DNA from: Bin25 sp965221765
Lineage (GTDB): Bacteria; Bacteroidota; Bacteroidia; Flavobacteriales; Flavobacteriaceae
Assembly: GCA_965221765.1 (NCBI GenBank)
Contig: OZ244911.1
Span: 186,001-250,000, forward strand
Direction: 5' to 3'
Length of the DNA: 64,000 nucleotides
The notes beneath the pieces are model-generated. The model saw only the letters and a program-made list of their open reading frames with translations. It made no database searches and was not told where the DNA came from. The translations under genes and the position numbers were made by a program. How positions within the stretch are numbered: position 1 is the stretch's first letter; each line of letters starts with the position of its first letter. Positions 9,492 through 19,074 of the stretch are shown in pieces.

Positions 9492-10547
9492 ATGAAAAAA
9501 CTGTCTAAATACATTTACGATTTACCTAAAGAGTTAGTGGCTCAATATCCTACCGATTATAGAGACCAATCTAGACTTTTAGTATATCATACGCAATCTA
9601 AAAAAATAGAACATAAAAAATTTTCTGATTTTAAAGATTATTTTCAAGAAGGAGATGTATTAGTTCGAAATGACACCAAAGTTTTTCCTGCAAAACTAAT
9701 CGCAGAAAAAGAAAAAACAGGAGCGAAAATTCACGTGACTCTCTTAAGAGAACTAAACAAAGAACAGAAACTTTGGGATATTCTAGTAGATCCTGCTCGA
9801 AAGATTAGAATTGGAAACAAACTTTATATTAATAAAGATGATGTGAATTTAGAAGCCGAAGTGATTGATAATACAACATCTAGAGGACGAACGCTTCGTT
9901 TTTTATTCGCTGGAGAATACGAAGACTATAGAAAAAAACTAGAATATTTAGGCGATGTACCTCTTCCCGCTTACATCAAAAGAGAAGCCAACGAAGAAGA
10001 TAGGAAGCGGTATCAAACCGTTTATGCGAAACACCCTGGTGCTGTAGCAGCTCCTACAGCTGGATTGCATTTTTCAAAGCAATTATTAAAACGTTTAGAA
10101 ATTAAAGGGGTCAAAATAGCCGATATGACTTTGCATATCAGTCAGGATACGTTTCGTCCTGTGGATGTAGAAGACTTATCCAAACATAAAATGGGTACTG
10201 AAAAAGTCATTATCAATCAAGAAACTGCAGACATAGTCAATGATGCCAAGGCCAATAAAAAAAGAGTTTGTGCCATTGGGACCACTGTGATGCGTGGATT
10301 AGAATCATCAGTTTCGACTTCTAGAACTCTCAATGCGTATAACAATCACACTAATAAATTCATATATCCTCCATATACATTTTCTATTGCAGATGCTTTG
10401 GTCACTAATTTTCATAGACCAAAATCAACTATTTTAATGATGGTGGCAGCATTTGTTGGTTATGAAGAAACCATGCGTATTTATGATATTGCTAAAAAAG
10501 AAAAATACCGTTTTAATTCGTATGGTGATGCGATGCTGGTTGTATGA
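9492..10547 (+). CDS. queA: S-adenosylmethionine:tRNA ribosyltransferase-isomerase QueA
   Basis: A 351-residue enzyme that transfers the ribose of SAM to 7-aminomethyl-7-deazaguanine in tRNA during queuosine synthesis. Family motifs are clear: YDLPKELVAQYP at the start, VRNDTKVFPAKL, GDVPLPAYIKR, AAPTAGLHFSKQLL, LHISQDTFRPV and NFHRPKSTILMMVAAF. The ATG start is preceded by 61 bases of AT-rich sequence. The next gene, rlmN, also modifies RNA. Confidence 0.97.
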   Translation: MKKLSKYIYDLPKELVAQYPTDYRDQSRLLVYHTQSKKIEHKKFSDFKDYFQEGDVLVRNDTKVFPAKLIAEKEKTGAKIHVTLLRELNKEQKLWDILVDPARKIRIGNKLYINKDDVNLEAEVIDNTTSRGRTLRFLFAGEYEDYRKKLEYLGDVPLPAYIKREANEEDRKRYQTVYAKHPGAVAAPTAGLHFSKQLLKRLEIKGVKIADMTLHISQDTFRPVDVEDLSKHKMGTEKVIINQETADIVNDAKANKKRVCAIGTTVMRGLESSVSTSRTLNAYNNHTNKFIYPPYTFSIADALVTNFHRPKSTILMMVAAFVGYEETMRIYDIAKKEKYRFNSYGDAMLVV

Positions 10548-10725
10548 ATACTACACAATGATTTAATTTTCAACTTTTTCAAAGTTGATTTGTGCTTGGT
10601 TCATATAATTTCGCTTTTTATGACGCTATAAATGCTCGGAATTAATCAACTAGTTAGATGGTATTTATTTGAATTAGGAATTATCATCATGTAATAGAGC
10701 AACAAGAAAAATCATTTAATTTAAG

Positions 10726-11799
10726 TTGAACTGCAGAGTAAAAACTTTGAATAATCAAAAACCAAATATTCGAGATGCAATGGTTTCTGATTTGGAAAGT
10801 TTTATGAAAGCAGCCAATCAATCCTCTTTTCGTACCTCACAAATTTGGCAATGGCTTTGGAAAAAAAAGATAGATTCGTTTGCCCAGATGACCAATCTGC
10901 CATTAGAATTGAGAGCACGGTTACAACAGCATTTTGAAGTACGTAATATTCGAATTCATCAGTATCAAATCAGTGAGGATAAAACAATAAAGTTTGCGAT
11001 TAAATTGACAGATGGACACCTTATTGAATCCGTTTTAATTCCCACTGAAAATAGAGTGACTGTTTGTATCTCTTCACAAGTTGGCTGTAGTTTGGATTGT
11101 CAGTTTTGTGCAACTGCAAAAATAAAACGCATTAGAAATCTATATTGGTGGGAAATATATCAACAAGTTCAATTTCTCCTATCTAAAAGCCTTTATTATT
11201 TTCAAATGCCCATCACCAATGTGGTGTTTATGGGGATGGGAGAACCGCTAATGAATTTTAATAATGTCATGAGGAGTCTTGGTTTGATGACTTCACCCCT
11301 TGGATTAAACATGTCTCCGAGACGTTTTACAGTATCTACTTCGGGCATTCCCAAATTAATCTATCGACTAGCTGATAAAAATACTAGGGTGAATTTGGCG
11401 GTTTCATTACATTCTGCAAATCAAGACATTCGAAAAGAAATCATGCCTTTTTCTAAAAAATTCCCTTTGGTTCAATTACTAGATTCGTTGGTTTATTGGT
11501 ATGATAAGACCAATATCAAAGTAACCTTTGAATATTTAGTATTAAAAAACATCAATGATAAATTGGATGATATAACCCAATTAGTTGATTTTTGTAAGAA
11601 AGTACCTTGTAAAGTAAACTTTATTGAATATAATCCTATCGAAAGAGATAGATTTCAAGAAGCCCATTGGAATATTGTTGAGCAATATCAAAAAATTCTT
11701 TTGAAACATGGTATTTATTCTAGTATCCGTCGATCAAGAGGTGGCGATATTGATGCAGCTTGTGGACAACTATCTAATAAAATGAGCATTGCGTTGTAA
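10726..11799 (+). CDS. rlmN: Dual-specificity RNA methyltransferase RlmN
   Basis: A 357-residue radical-SAM enzyme that methylates C2 of A2503 in 23S rRNA and A37 in some tRNAs. The CxxxCxxC cluster motif reads CSLDCQFC near residues 120-127. The mechanistic cysteine lies in the C-terminal DIDAACGQL near residue 345. VFMGMGEPLMNF and LAVSLHSANQDIR are further family signatures. The start is TTG; a second TTG nine codons downstream is possible. Its stop is directly followed by the ATG of the polyprenyl synthase gene. Confidence 0.96.
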   Translation: MNCRVKTLNNQKPNIRDAMVSDLESFMKAANQSSFRTSQIWQWLWKKKIDSFAQMTNLPLELRARLQQHFEVRNIRIHQYQISEDKTIKFAIKLTDGHLIESVLIPTENRVTVCISSQVGCSLDCQFCATAKIKRIRNLYWWEIYQQVQFLLSKSLYYFQMPITNVVFMGMGEPLMNFNNVMRSLGLMTSPLGLNMSPRRFTVSTSGIPKLIYRLADKNTRVNLAVSLHSANQDIRKEIMPFSKKFPLVQLLDSLVYWYDKTNIKVTFEYLVLKNINDKLDDITQLVDFCKKVPCKVNFIEYNPIERDRFQEAHWNIVEQYQKILLKHGIYSSIRRSRGGDIDAACGQLSNKMSIAL

Positions 11800-12777
11800 A
11801 TGAAAACAGCTGAAAAAATCAAACAACCGATTTATCAGGAAATGAAGCAATTCGAGCAAAATTTTTATGACTCGATGAAGTCAAATGTGTCACTATTAGA
11901 TCGCATTGTCTACTTCATTGTTAATCGCAAAGGAAAGCAGATGCGTCCCATGTTGACCTTATTGACGGCTAAAATGCTGGGCAATGGTCAAATCAATGGG
12001 CGAACCTATCTAGGAGCTTCGGTAGTGGAATTAATACATACGGCCACACTAGTTCATGATGATGTGATTGATAATAGTCCAATGAGAAGAAATTTTTATT
12101 CATTAAACGCGTTATGGAAAAATAAAATTGCTGTATTGGTTGGGGATTACTTACTTTCCCGAGGAATTTTAAATTGTACTGAAACTAAAAATTTTGACTT
12201 ATTGGCTGTCATATCAACTGCTATGAGGGAGATGGCCGAAGGCGAACTATTACAATTGGAAAAAAGTCGAACCTTTAATATTCAAGAAACTGAATATTAT
12301 CAGATCATACGACAAAAGACAGCCGCTTTATTATCGGCTTGTTGTGCTATGGGGGCACTAAGTATTCGTGCCGATCAAAAAGATATCGAACAAATGGAAG
12401 CCTTTGGGATGAATGTGGGTATGAGTTTTCAAATCAAAGATGATTTATTTGATTATGGGCCCCGAAAAATTGGAAAACCTCGAGGAATTGATATCAAAGA
12501 AAAGAAAATGACCTTACCGTTAATATATGCCATTTCAAAAGCCTCTAAAAAGAATAAAAAATGGCTAATCCATGCTATAAAAAATCACAGCAAAAAACCT
12601 AAAGTTGTCAAACAAATTATCAACTTTGTTAGAGAAAGTGGAGGGATACAATACACTTTAAAAAAGATGAATCAATACAAAGAAAAAGCTCATGGCATTT
12701 TAATGACATATCCTAAAAATGAATATCGAGATGCCTTAGAACTTATGCTACGCTATGTAATTGACCGTAAATACTAA
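11800..12777 (+). CDS. Long-chain polyprenyl diphosphate synthase
   Basis: A 325-residue trans-isoprenyl diphosphate synthase. The first aspartate-rich motif is HDDVIDNSPMRR (near residue 86) and the second KDDLFDY (near residue 213). GKQMRPMLTLL near residue 48 binds isopentenyl diphosphate. In Bacteroidota this gene makes the side chain of menaquinone, but chain length cannot be read from sequence alone. It starts immediately after the rlmN stop. Confidence 0.93.
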   Translation: MKTAEKIKQPIYQEMKQFEQNFYDSMKSNVSLLDRIVYFIVNRKGKQMRPMLTLLTAKMLGNGQINGRTYLGASVVELIHTATLVHDDVIDNSPMRRNFYSLNALWKNKIAVLVGDYLLSRGILNCTETKNFDLLAVISTAMREMAEGELLQLEKSRTFNIQETEYYQIIRQKTAALLSACCAMGALSIRADQKDIEQMEAFGMNVGMSFQIKDDLFDYGPRKIGKPRGIDIKEKKMTLPLIYAISKASKKNKKWLIHAIKNHSKKPKVVKQIINFVRESGGIQYTLKKMNQYKEKAHGILMTYPKNEYRDALELMLRYVIDRKY

Positions 12778-12805
12778 ATGAAGTAAATTTAATAGTCTTA
12801 TTCGC

Positions 12806-14794
12806 GTGATTAAAAGAGAAACGATTCAAACGGTATACCAAACAGCACATGTTGTAGATGTTATTCAAGATTTTATCCAATTAAAAAAAGCGGGAGTCAA
12901 TTATAAAGCATTGAGCCCTTTTACGAATGAAAAGACTCCTAGTTTTGTTGTTTCACCTCAAAAAAATATTTGGAAATGCTTCAGTACTGGAAAAGGAGGG
13001 GATTCGGTTAAGTTTTTACAAGAACATGAGCGACTTTCATGGCCAGACGCCATCAAATATTTGGCCAAAAAATATAATATTACCATTCAATACGAAAAGA
13101 GTTTTCAACAGGATAAAGAAAAATTAGACAAGAGAGAAAGGCTATTACGTGCCTTAGATTTTTATAAATCGTTATATGAAAAAAATCTTTGGGATACACC
13201 AATCAGTGCGATGCCCTTGAATTATCTGCGAAGCCGGGGATTTGAAGATCATACCATTAAAACCTTTGGTTTAGGCTATGCTCCAAAAGCTCGTCAAGAA
13301 CAATATGATCAAGCCATTAAAAGTGGTATTCAAAAAGAAATCGTTAAAGAACTTGGATTGGTATATGTTACAGAAATTGGTCAGACAATTGATCGTTTTC
13401 GAGATCGAATCATCTTTCCAGTGTATTCTCTATCGGGGAGGACTTCAGGATTTGGTGGAAGAATCATTGATTCTAAAAGTGGAGGTGCTAAATACATCAA
13501 TTCGACTGAAAGTGAAGTCTATCAAAAGAGCCATCTCCTCTATGGTTTATTCCAAGCTCGCCAAGAAATTAGAACTAAAGATGCCTGTTATATCGTGGAA
13601 GGATATACTGATGTGATAAAAATGTATCAAAAAGGAATTAAAAATGTCGTGGCTTCAGCGGGTACGGCTTTAACTACTCAACAAATACGCTTAATCAGTA
13701 ATAACACCAAAAACCTCATTCTCTTATTTGATAGTGATTCTGCGGGTCAATCAGCGGCTCTTCGAAGTATTAATTTGATATTAGAGCAAGGATTAAAAGT
13801 TAAAATTTGCGCCTTACCTAAAGATGAAGATCCAGATAGTTTTATTTCAAAAAATACGTTGGAAGCTATCCAAGCATATTTCGAAGCACAATCGGATGAT
13901 TTTATTGAATACAAAGCCAATCAATTAGGGATTTTAGAAACTGAAGATCCTGGAGAAAAAGCCGAAGTGATTAATCAAATCATTGCTTCCATTGCAATGA
14001 TTCCCAATTTTATCGAACGGGATTTTTATATCAAAAAAACGGCTAAAACTTTTGAACTCGACCAGCGAAATCTAGCCGATGCACTCGCTCAACAAGTTTC
14101 AAAAAATCAACGCTTCGAAAAGCGAGAATTCCCATCAATTTCCTTAAAACCACTGAATGAGCCCCAAAAAAAAGAGGATAAAGGGCAACAAAGCGACCGT
14201 TTAAAAAAGAGTTTGGAAGAATTACTAGAAGATTTAATCTTGTATGCTGCTCGAGAAGTCGAATTTGATGAGATTACTACATCTACTGAAAAAGGGGGAT
14301 TTATGTTCAAAAAACGAAAATCAAAAGTCTATAAAAAAATCGAGAAAATATTTCAAAATGAAAAACTCTTTTATGAAAATGAATTAGATCAACAACTTTT
14401 TGATTTATTAATCGAACAATGCAATCGCAAAGGGCATCTAGATGAAGAATTTTTTAGATTATTAGGATCTAAAAATCCCAATGTCATCTCTCGAGTGAGT
14501 GCTTTTCAAATGAAGTATGAAGCGTATCCATTGAGCAAATGGAGTGAACTCAATGTTTCAGTTCCCACAATAGATGGAGGTGCAGAGCTTAAAATCAATG
14601 AGGATGTATTGAGTTTAAAAAAACTTTTAATTGAACAAAAGATTATAGCATTAGGAAATCAAGTCAAGCAGTTGGATAAAACTTCTAAAAAGGGAGCCTT
14701 TCAGTCTAAAGATGGGATTGAAATATTACGTAAAATTGTAGAATATACCGATATCAAAACCCTTATTTCAAAACAACTAGAAAGAATTTTATAA
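12806..14794 (+). CDS. dnaG: DNA primase DnaG with degenerate zinc-binding domain
   Basis: A 662-residue primase that lays down RNA primers for replication. The N-terminal CHC2 domain aligns well (EKTPSFVVSP, GKGGDSVKFL), but three of the four zinc ligands are changed: Ser37, Thr40 and Thr61 stand where Cys, His and Cys are expected, and only Cys58 is kept. The catalytic and TOPRIM core is intact (YAPKARQEQYDQ, GFGGRII, YIVEGYTDVIKMY, LFDSDSAGQSAA). The long C-terminal part from about residue 430 is the helicase-interaction region. The start is GTG. Confidence 0.95.
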   Translation: MIKRETIQTVYQTAHVVDVIQDFIQLKKAGVNYKALSPFTNEKTPSFVVSPQKNIWKCFSTGKGGDSVKFLQEHERLSWPDAIKYLAKKYNITIQYEKSFQQDKEKLDKRERLLRALDFYKSLYEKNLWDTPISAMPLNYLRSRGFEDHTIKTFGLGYAPKARQEQYDQAIKSGIQKEIVKELGLVYVTEIGQTIDRFRDRIIFPVYSLSGRTSGFGGRIIDSKSGGAKYINSTESEVYQKSHLLYGLFQARQEIRTKDACYIVEGYTDVIKMYQKGIKNVVASAGTALTTQQIRLISNNTKNLILLFDSDSAGQSAALRSINLILEQGLKVKICALPKDEDPDSFISKNTLEAIQAYFEAQSDDFIEYKANQLGILETEDPGEKAEVINQIIASIAMIPNFIERDFYIKKTAKTFELDQRNLADALAQQVSKNQRFEKREFPSISLKPLNEPQKKEDKGQQSDRLKKSLEELLEDLILYAAREVEFDEITTSTEKGGFMFKKRKSKVYKKIEKIFQNEKLFYENELDQQLFDLLIEQCNRKGHLDEEFFRLLGSKNPNVISRVSAFQMKYEAYPLSKWSELNVSVPTIDGGAELKINEDVLSLKKLLIEQKIIALGNQVKQLDKTSKKGAFQSKDGIEILRKIVEYTDIKTLISKQLERIL

Positions 14795-14799
14795 CGCAA

Positions 14800-15621
14800 T
14801 CATTCAAAAATCTCCTTAGGCATATGACAAATGGGAATAGGAGACATTTTATGTTGGTTCTTTTTTTGAAATTGTCGATAGGTGCTGAAAATAATCTGTT
14901 GTTCATCAGAAAGTTCGTTTTGATTGACTGATTGCTTAGATTGATTCATGGCCCATTCCAATGCATCATAATTTGCCCCTAGTTGATCTTGATCGGTTCG
15001 GTGATCCGACCAAAGTCCATCAGTTGGTTGGGCTTGCAAAATAGACTTTTCAATCCCTAAATAGGAAGCCAATTGGTATACATGGGATTTAAGCAAATCA
15101 GCAATTGGACTAATATCCACGCCACCATCTCCATATTTTGTAAAAAAGCCTACCCCAAAATCTTCTACTTTATTTCCTGTCCCCACCACTAGATATCTGT
15201 TGGCACTAGCAAAATAGTAAAGGGTAAGCATGCGGAGTCTTGAACGAGAATTCGCCAAAGATAAATCCAAGTGTTCTGATGATACTTTGTATTGAGACAT
15301 ATGCTCAACAAATGAATCAAACATGGGGGTAAGATTAACAGATTCACTTTCAACATTTGAATAATTGGACTCTAACCAATTAATATGATTCAAGGCCCTA
15401 TGGACTTGTTGCTTTTCTTGATGGATATTCATTTCTAAACAAAGGGTTTTATAGCCTGTCAATGCACAGAGAGCCGATGTTAATGCAGAATCAACGCCTC
15501 CTGATATTCCTACTGTAAACCCATTTAAATTGGATTGATGAATATAATCTATGAGCCAATTTACAATATGGTCAACAGCCTTTTGTGGAGAGTTGATTTG
15601 AGGTATTTTGGAATCATTCAT
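14800..15621 (-). CDS. nadE: Ammonia-dependent NAD synthetase
   Basis: A 273-residue enzyme that amidates nicotinate adenine dinucleotide to NAD. The ATP pyrophosphatase loop SGGVDS is at residues 40-45. VGTGNKVEDFGVGFFTKYGDGGVDISP and DGLWSDHRTDQDQLGANYD are the substrate-binding stretches. There is no glutaminase domain, so free ammonia is the nitrogen donor. It is divergent from gldB with 38 bases between them; nadE next to gldBC is a recurring Bacteroidota arrangement. Confidence 0.96.
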   Translation of the reverse strand: MNDSKIPQINSPQKAVDHIVNWLIDYIHQSNLNGFTVGISGGVDSALTSALCALTGYKTLCLEMNIHQEKQQVHRALNHINWLESNYSNVESESVNLTPMFDSFVEHMSQYKVSSEHLDLSLANSRSRLRMLTLYYFASANRYLVVGTGNKVEDFGVGFFTKYGDGGVDISPIADLLKSHVYQLASYLGIEKSILQAQPTDGLWSDHRTDQDQLGANYDALEWAMNQSKQSVNQNELSDEQQIIFSTYRQFQKKNQHKMSPIPICHMPKEIFE

Positions 15622-15659
15622 AGTTTATTAGATTTAAGGTTTTTAAAATTATAACTCCA

Positions 15660-16643
15660 TTGCAAAAAACTATCATATTTGATCAATTTAGTTTGATTTT
15701 GTTTTTTTTATTGGTAGTTGGATTATTTGGTTGCCAAAGTAGAAAAGAACTAAGCATCAATCGGATTGATGTTCCCTTTGAATTTGTTCGTTTTGACCAA
15801 AAATTCATCGATACCATCAATGTCTCAATAGAAAATCTCAAACATCAGTATCCTTATTTATTTCATAGTTCTGTTTCGGATAGTCTATGGGAAGCCAAAA
15901 GAATCGATGAATTTTTCATTGAGATTCAGCATCAAGTTCATCAAAAATATGAGGATACCAATGATATCAAAGAGGAATTGAATAAGTTGTTTCAACACAT
16001 CAAATATTTTTTTCCAGAAGTTCAAACACCAACCAAGGTGATTGGTTTAACCAGTGAAATTGATTATGAAACCAAAGTAGTTTATCTAGACTCGATTGTA
16101 TTGATTGCTTTGGATACATTTTTGGGTTATGAAAACGAACTATATCAAGGCATTCACAATTATATTAGAATGTATTTATCTAAAGAATACATGGTTCCAT
16201 CAGTTGCAGAAGAATTCGCTAAAAAACTTGTCGGTCCGATTCAATCGAGAAACTTTGTATCGAAAATGATTCATTACGGAAAAATTCTATATGTCATGGA
16301 ATTATTATTACCGAAAACTCCGTTAAAAATCATTCTAGAGTATACTGAAGAAAAGTATCAATGGGCAAGAGAATATGAAAGAGAAATCTGGTTTTATTTT
16401 ATTGAAAATGAATTATTGTATAGCACCGACAAGGATTTATCGAAGCGATTTTTAGAGGATGCCCCTTATTCCAAATTTTATTCAGAAATCGATTCTAATT
16501 CTTCACCCCGTATTGGCCAATACATCGGTCATCAGATTGTCAAATCATTTTCAAGAAATTTTTCTTCAATATCATTATCCGAACTTATCCAACTTAAGGA
16601 AGAAGAATTATTTATTTTGTCTAATTATAAACCACCAAAATAA
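15660..16643 (+). CDS. gldB: Gliding-motility lipoprotein GldB-like
   Basis: A 327-residue lipoprotein. Residues 1-24 are a hydrophobic signal ending in LFGC, with Cys25 as lipidation site. The body (VPFEFVRFDQKFIDTIN, LKHQYPYLFHSSVSDSLW) matches GldB, an outer-envelope protein needed for gliding and linked to the type IX secretion machinery in Flavobacterium. The start is TTG. Its stop overlaps the gldC start by one base. Presence of gldB and gldC does not prove motility, since non-gliding Bacteroidota also keep them. Confidence 0.88.
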   Translation: MQKTIIFDQFSLILFFLLVVGLFGCQSRKELSINRIDVPFEFVRFDQKFIDTINVSIENLKHQYPYLFHSSVSDSLWEAKRIDEFFIEIQHQVHQKYEDTNDIKEELNKLFQHIKYFFPEVQTPTKVIGLTSEIDYETKVVYLDSIVLIALDTFLGYENELYQGIHNYIRMYLSKEYMVPSVAEEFAKKLVGPIQSRNFVSKMIHYGKILYVMELLLPKTPLKIILEYTEEKYQWAREYEREIWFYFIENELLYSTDKDLSKRFLEDAPYSKFYSEIDSNSSPRIGQYIGHQIVKSFSRNFSSISLSELIQLKEEELFILSNYKPPK

Positions 16644-16978
16644 TGTCAAAAGAATCTAAACATCAAATTAATATATCGGTCACGTTGGATGAAAATAAAA
16701 TACCATCAGAAATCCAAGTGAATTCAACCGAAGATAACTTTGGCAAGCTAAATACCCCATCCATGCTACTCTCTTTATGGGATGGAGAGAACTTAGAAAC
16801 TCTTAAAATTGATCTTTGGATTAAACAGATGCCCGTTGAAGAGATGAAGATGTTTATACACCAAACCTTAGAGACTTTGGGGGATACTTATCAAAGGGCA
16901 ACAAGTGATGAAGAAATGGGAAGTGTTTTAAAAGAATTCAGTAGTTATTTTGCTCAAAAACTACAGCTCTATAAATAA
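16643..16978 (+). CDS. gldC: Gliding-motility-associated protein GldC-like
   Basis: A 111-residue soluble protein without signal peptide. The segments SLWDGENLETLKIDLWIKQM, MPVEEMKMFIHQTLETLGDTY and a terminal FSSYFAQKLQLYK match the GldC family closely. GldC supports but is not strictly required for gliding in Flavobacterium; its molecular role is not known. It is coupled to gldB by a one-base overlap. Confidence 0.9.
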   Translation: MSKESKHQINISVTLDENKIPSEIQVNSTEDNFGKLNTPSMLLSLWDGENLETLKIDLWIKQMPVEEMKMFIHQTLETLGDTYQRATSDEEMGSVLKEFSSYFAQKLQLYK

Positions 16979-17112
16979 ATTCATCGTTAGAGATTTATAT
17001 AAGCAACATTCATTCCCTATATGATGTGTACCAACTATCAACGAATGACTATGCTTACTTGCTTGAATGTTAGGATGACCGTTTGGAATAAAGTTTCAAT
17101 CCACGATGATTG

Positions 17113-18150
17113 TCAGTTATCCATAATAATGAAGTTGTGCAGCTCCTCCATTCTAGGCGTTTCATCCAAAATTTGCACATGTCCTCCCGACAAAACCACC
17201 AACTTTTCAGCAGGATTTTTTTCGGTTAAAAATTCAATCGTTTCTAAAGGGTAGACACCAACCGATTGGTCTTTTCGGCAGTAATAAAAAGAGCATTGGA
17301 CAAATCGGTTTGAGACAGTTTTTCAGTGTACCGATTGAATCCTAAACCAGCGTTTAGTTGCGCCATATTTCGCACAAATCTAATTTCATCAGCAGGTAGC
17401 ACAAGTGGATTTTTTTAACGGTTTTTCCATCTTCATCAAAATAATAGAAATTACCCATGGAATACCCTTTCCATACAATCTCATTCATATCGAGTCTTCC
17501 ATTCAATGAGACATATTTTCTAGCCGTACTACTACCATAATTCAGCTAATAGTTCATGAACCATAAAGGCCCCATAAGAATGACCAATGACATATACCGT
17601 TTTATCCATATCAACGAAATGGTTTACGATTTTTTGAGCAATTTCAACAGAAAGCGAACTTTCTACTTTTGACTGTTCAAAGGTCAAATCAAAATTATGA
17701 TGTAATGAAGGATTAAGTTGTTGTGATTGAAATGGATAAACAATAAAATCATCAGTAAAAAAAAGAAATTTATCAACCTCTTCTGGTCCGGTTTTTAGAT
17801 TCAAATCATAATCTCTTTCGACGATGACCCCTCCTTGAAGAAATACCCAAACGGTATCCTTTGTGGAATCGCCTCTGAATTCATATAAATCGTTAATATC
17901 TGATGTTATGGGCAAACTCGATATTAGTTTGATTTTTAGAATCGTCTGAATCCGAAGGATCTCCGTTGAGAGAAAAGGATATTTCGACTTCATTATATAG
18001 TTTGATATCTATTTGATTATCGTCTATTTTAATTTCATCAATGGTTGTCCCTGGGTATTTTTCAGAAAGATGCTTTTTAATTTTTTCTTTATCACACAAA
18101 ACAATAAAAGTAGATAGAGCAAAGAGGAGAAAAAATCTAAATTTTCTCAT
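17113..18150 (-). pseudogene. Lipoprotein-type alpha/beta hydrolase broken by several frameshifts
   Basis: Reading the reverse strand through three or more frame changes reconstructs one gene. It starts at 18150 with a signal-like MRKFRFFLLFALS ending in IVLC. It continues with KKHLSEKYPGTTIDEIKID, shifts frame near 17900, gives DTVWVFLQGG and then the nucleophile elbow GHSYGAFMVHELL near 17560. It shifts again to YGSSTARKYVSLNGRLD and once more to PLVLPADEIRFVRNMAQLNA. It ends with PAEKLVVLSGGHVQI and a stop at 17113. The serine and final histidine motifs of a hydrolase are visible, but no full product can be made. Confidence 0.75.
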
Positions 18151-18305
18151 CGCTAGATATTCAAACAACCGAAAAACTATAACGTAGTTAAGAAAAACCT
18201 TAAACAACTACCAAATTAATTAAAATCATTAAATAATGATAATTTGGTGTTTTCAATTAATTTTTAAAATCGTGAAATATGTTTTGTTTTTTAGGTTGCA
18301 TTTGA

Positions 18306-18560
18306 ATTATCTATTAGGGAATGAGACTAAATCAAGTACATGTAATTCAGAAAACAAATTGGTATTAGAAAAAGTTAATACCTATGAAGAATTTTTAATG
18401 GATTAGATTATTCAAGATGCGATGATAAAAAATATTGAATTCATTGGTGAATATGTTGATAAGATGACCAATGAAGTAAAATATGCATTTAGATATTCAA
18501 TGATCAAAAATCGAAACAATGCATCATCGATTAGTGAGTATCACATACTAATTTAAAAAG
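18306..18560 (+). pseudogene. Possible HepT-like (DUF86) toxin remnant
   Basis: The forward-strand frame reads NTYEEFLMD, a stop codon, then IIQDAMIKNIEFIGEYVDKM. This resembles the conserved helix of HepT/DUF86 proteins (TYEEFLxDxxxQDAVIRNLEIIGEA). The terminal RxxxxHxY catalytic motif is not clear and no MNT nucleotidyltransferase partner is visible next to it. I take it as a decayed fragment; the assignment rests on one short block. Confidence 0.35.
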
Positions 18561-18622
18561 AAAACTATAAACTTATTTACACGGAATCACTTTTCAATAA
18601 AGAACCAACGCTAAAAAATTGA

Positions 18623-18781
18623 TTATAGGATCGTTCCTTCTCTTTGGTAATTTACCCATGATTCTTTTTTAGGAAAGTTTGGGAGCTTTAATGCTTTCGC
18701 AAACTTTTCCACTTCTGAATGGACTTCTTTAGGAATATTACTTGGTGGCAATTTGGGCTTTTTGATTTTGATAGGCCTCAT
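18623..18781 (-). CDS. Small orphan ORF, 52 residues
   Basis: A short reverse-strand ORF that starts at MRPIKIKKPKLPPSN and ends in WVNYQREGTIL. It is lysine- and proline-rich with no membrane segment. The coding look is better than that of the surrounding sequence, which is full of stops, so it may be the tail of a longer decayed gene. I do not recognise the family. Confidence 0.3.
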   Translation of the reverse strand: MRPIKIKKPKLPPSNIPKEVHSEVEKFAKALKLPNFPKKESWVNYQREGTIL

Positions 18782-18956
18782 ATCTCTTAGAGAAAACTAC
18801 GATATTCGGATTGGTCTTTAATGATTCAAAGACCTCACTATTTCAAAGGTTTTGGTAATGGTTAAAGCATCATATCAAGACGCTTAGAGTTTCGATATTT
18901 CAAGCGTTTGTATTGGTCTAGAATGCCAAATGTCTATAATCTTTGATAAAAAGCAA

Positions 18957-18990
18957 TAAAAATCCCAACTCTTAGGAATTGGGATTTTAA
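18957..18990 (-). terminator. Rho-independent terminator downstream of engB
   Basis: Arms 18959-18968 and 18979-18988 (AAAATCCCAA/TTGGGATTTT) form a 10-base stem with a 10-base loop. On the reverse strand the stem is followed by a T-rich tract. It lies about 85 bases past the engB stop and would end the engB/hydrolase transcript. Confidence 0.7.
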
Positions 18991-19074
18991 TTAATGAACC
19001 AACCCCAAAGAGTTTGATTTGGTCTATCCAAACCACTCAAAACCACTTAATAAGAATTACTAAGTTAAGGTTTT

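Noticed and set aside
10573..10596. Small hairpin (CAACTTT/AAAGTTG) after queA as terminator
   Set aside because: Short AT-rich stem with no clear T-run. Could be chance in such sequence.
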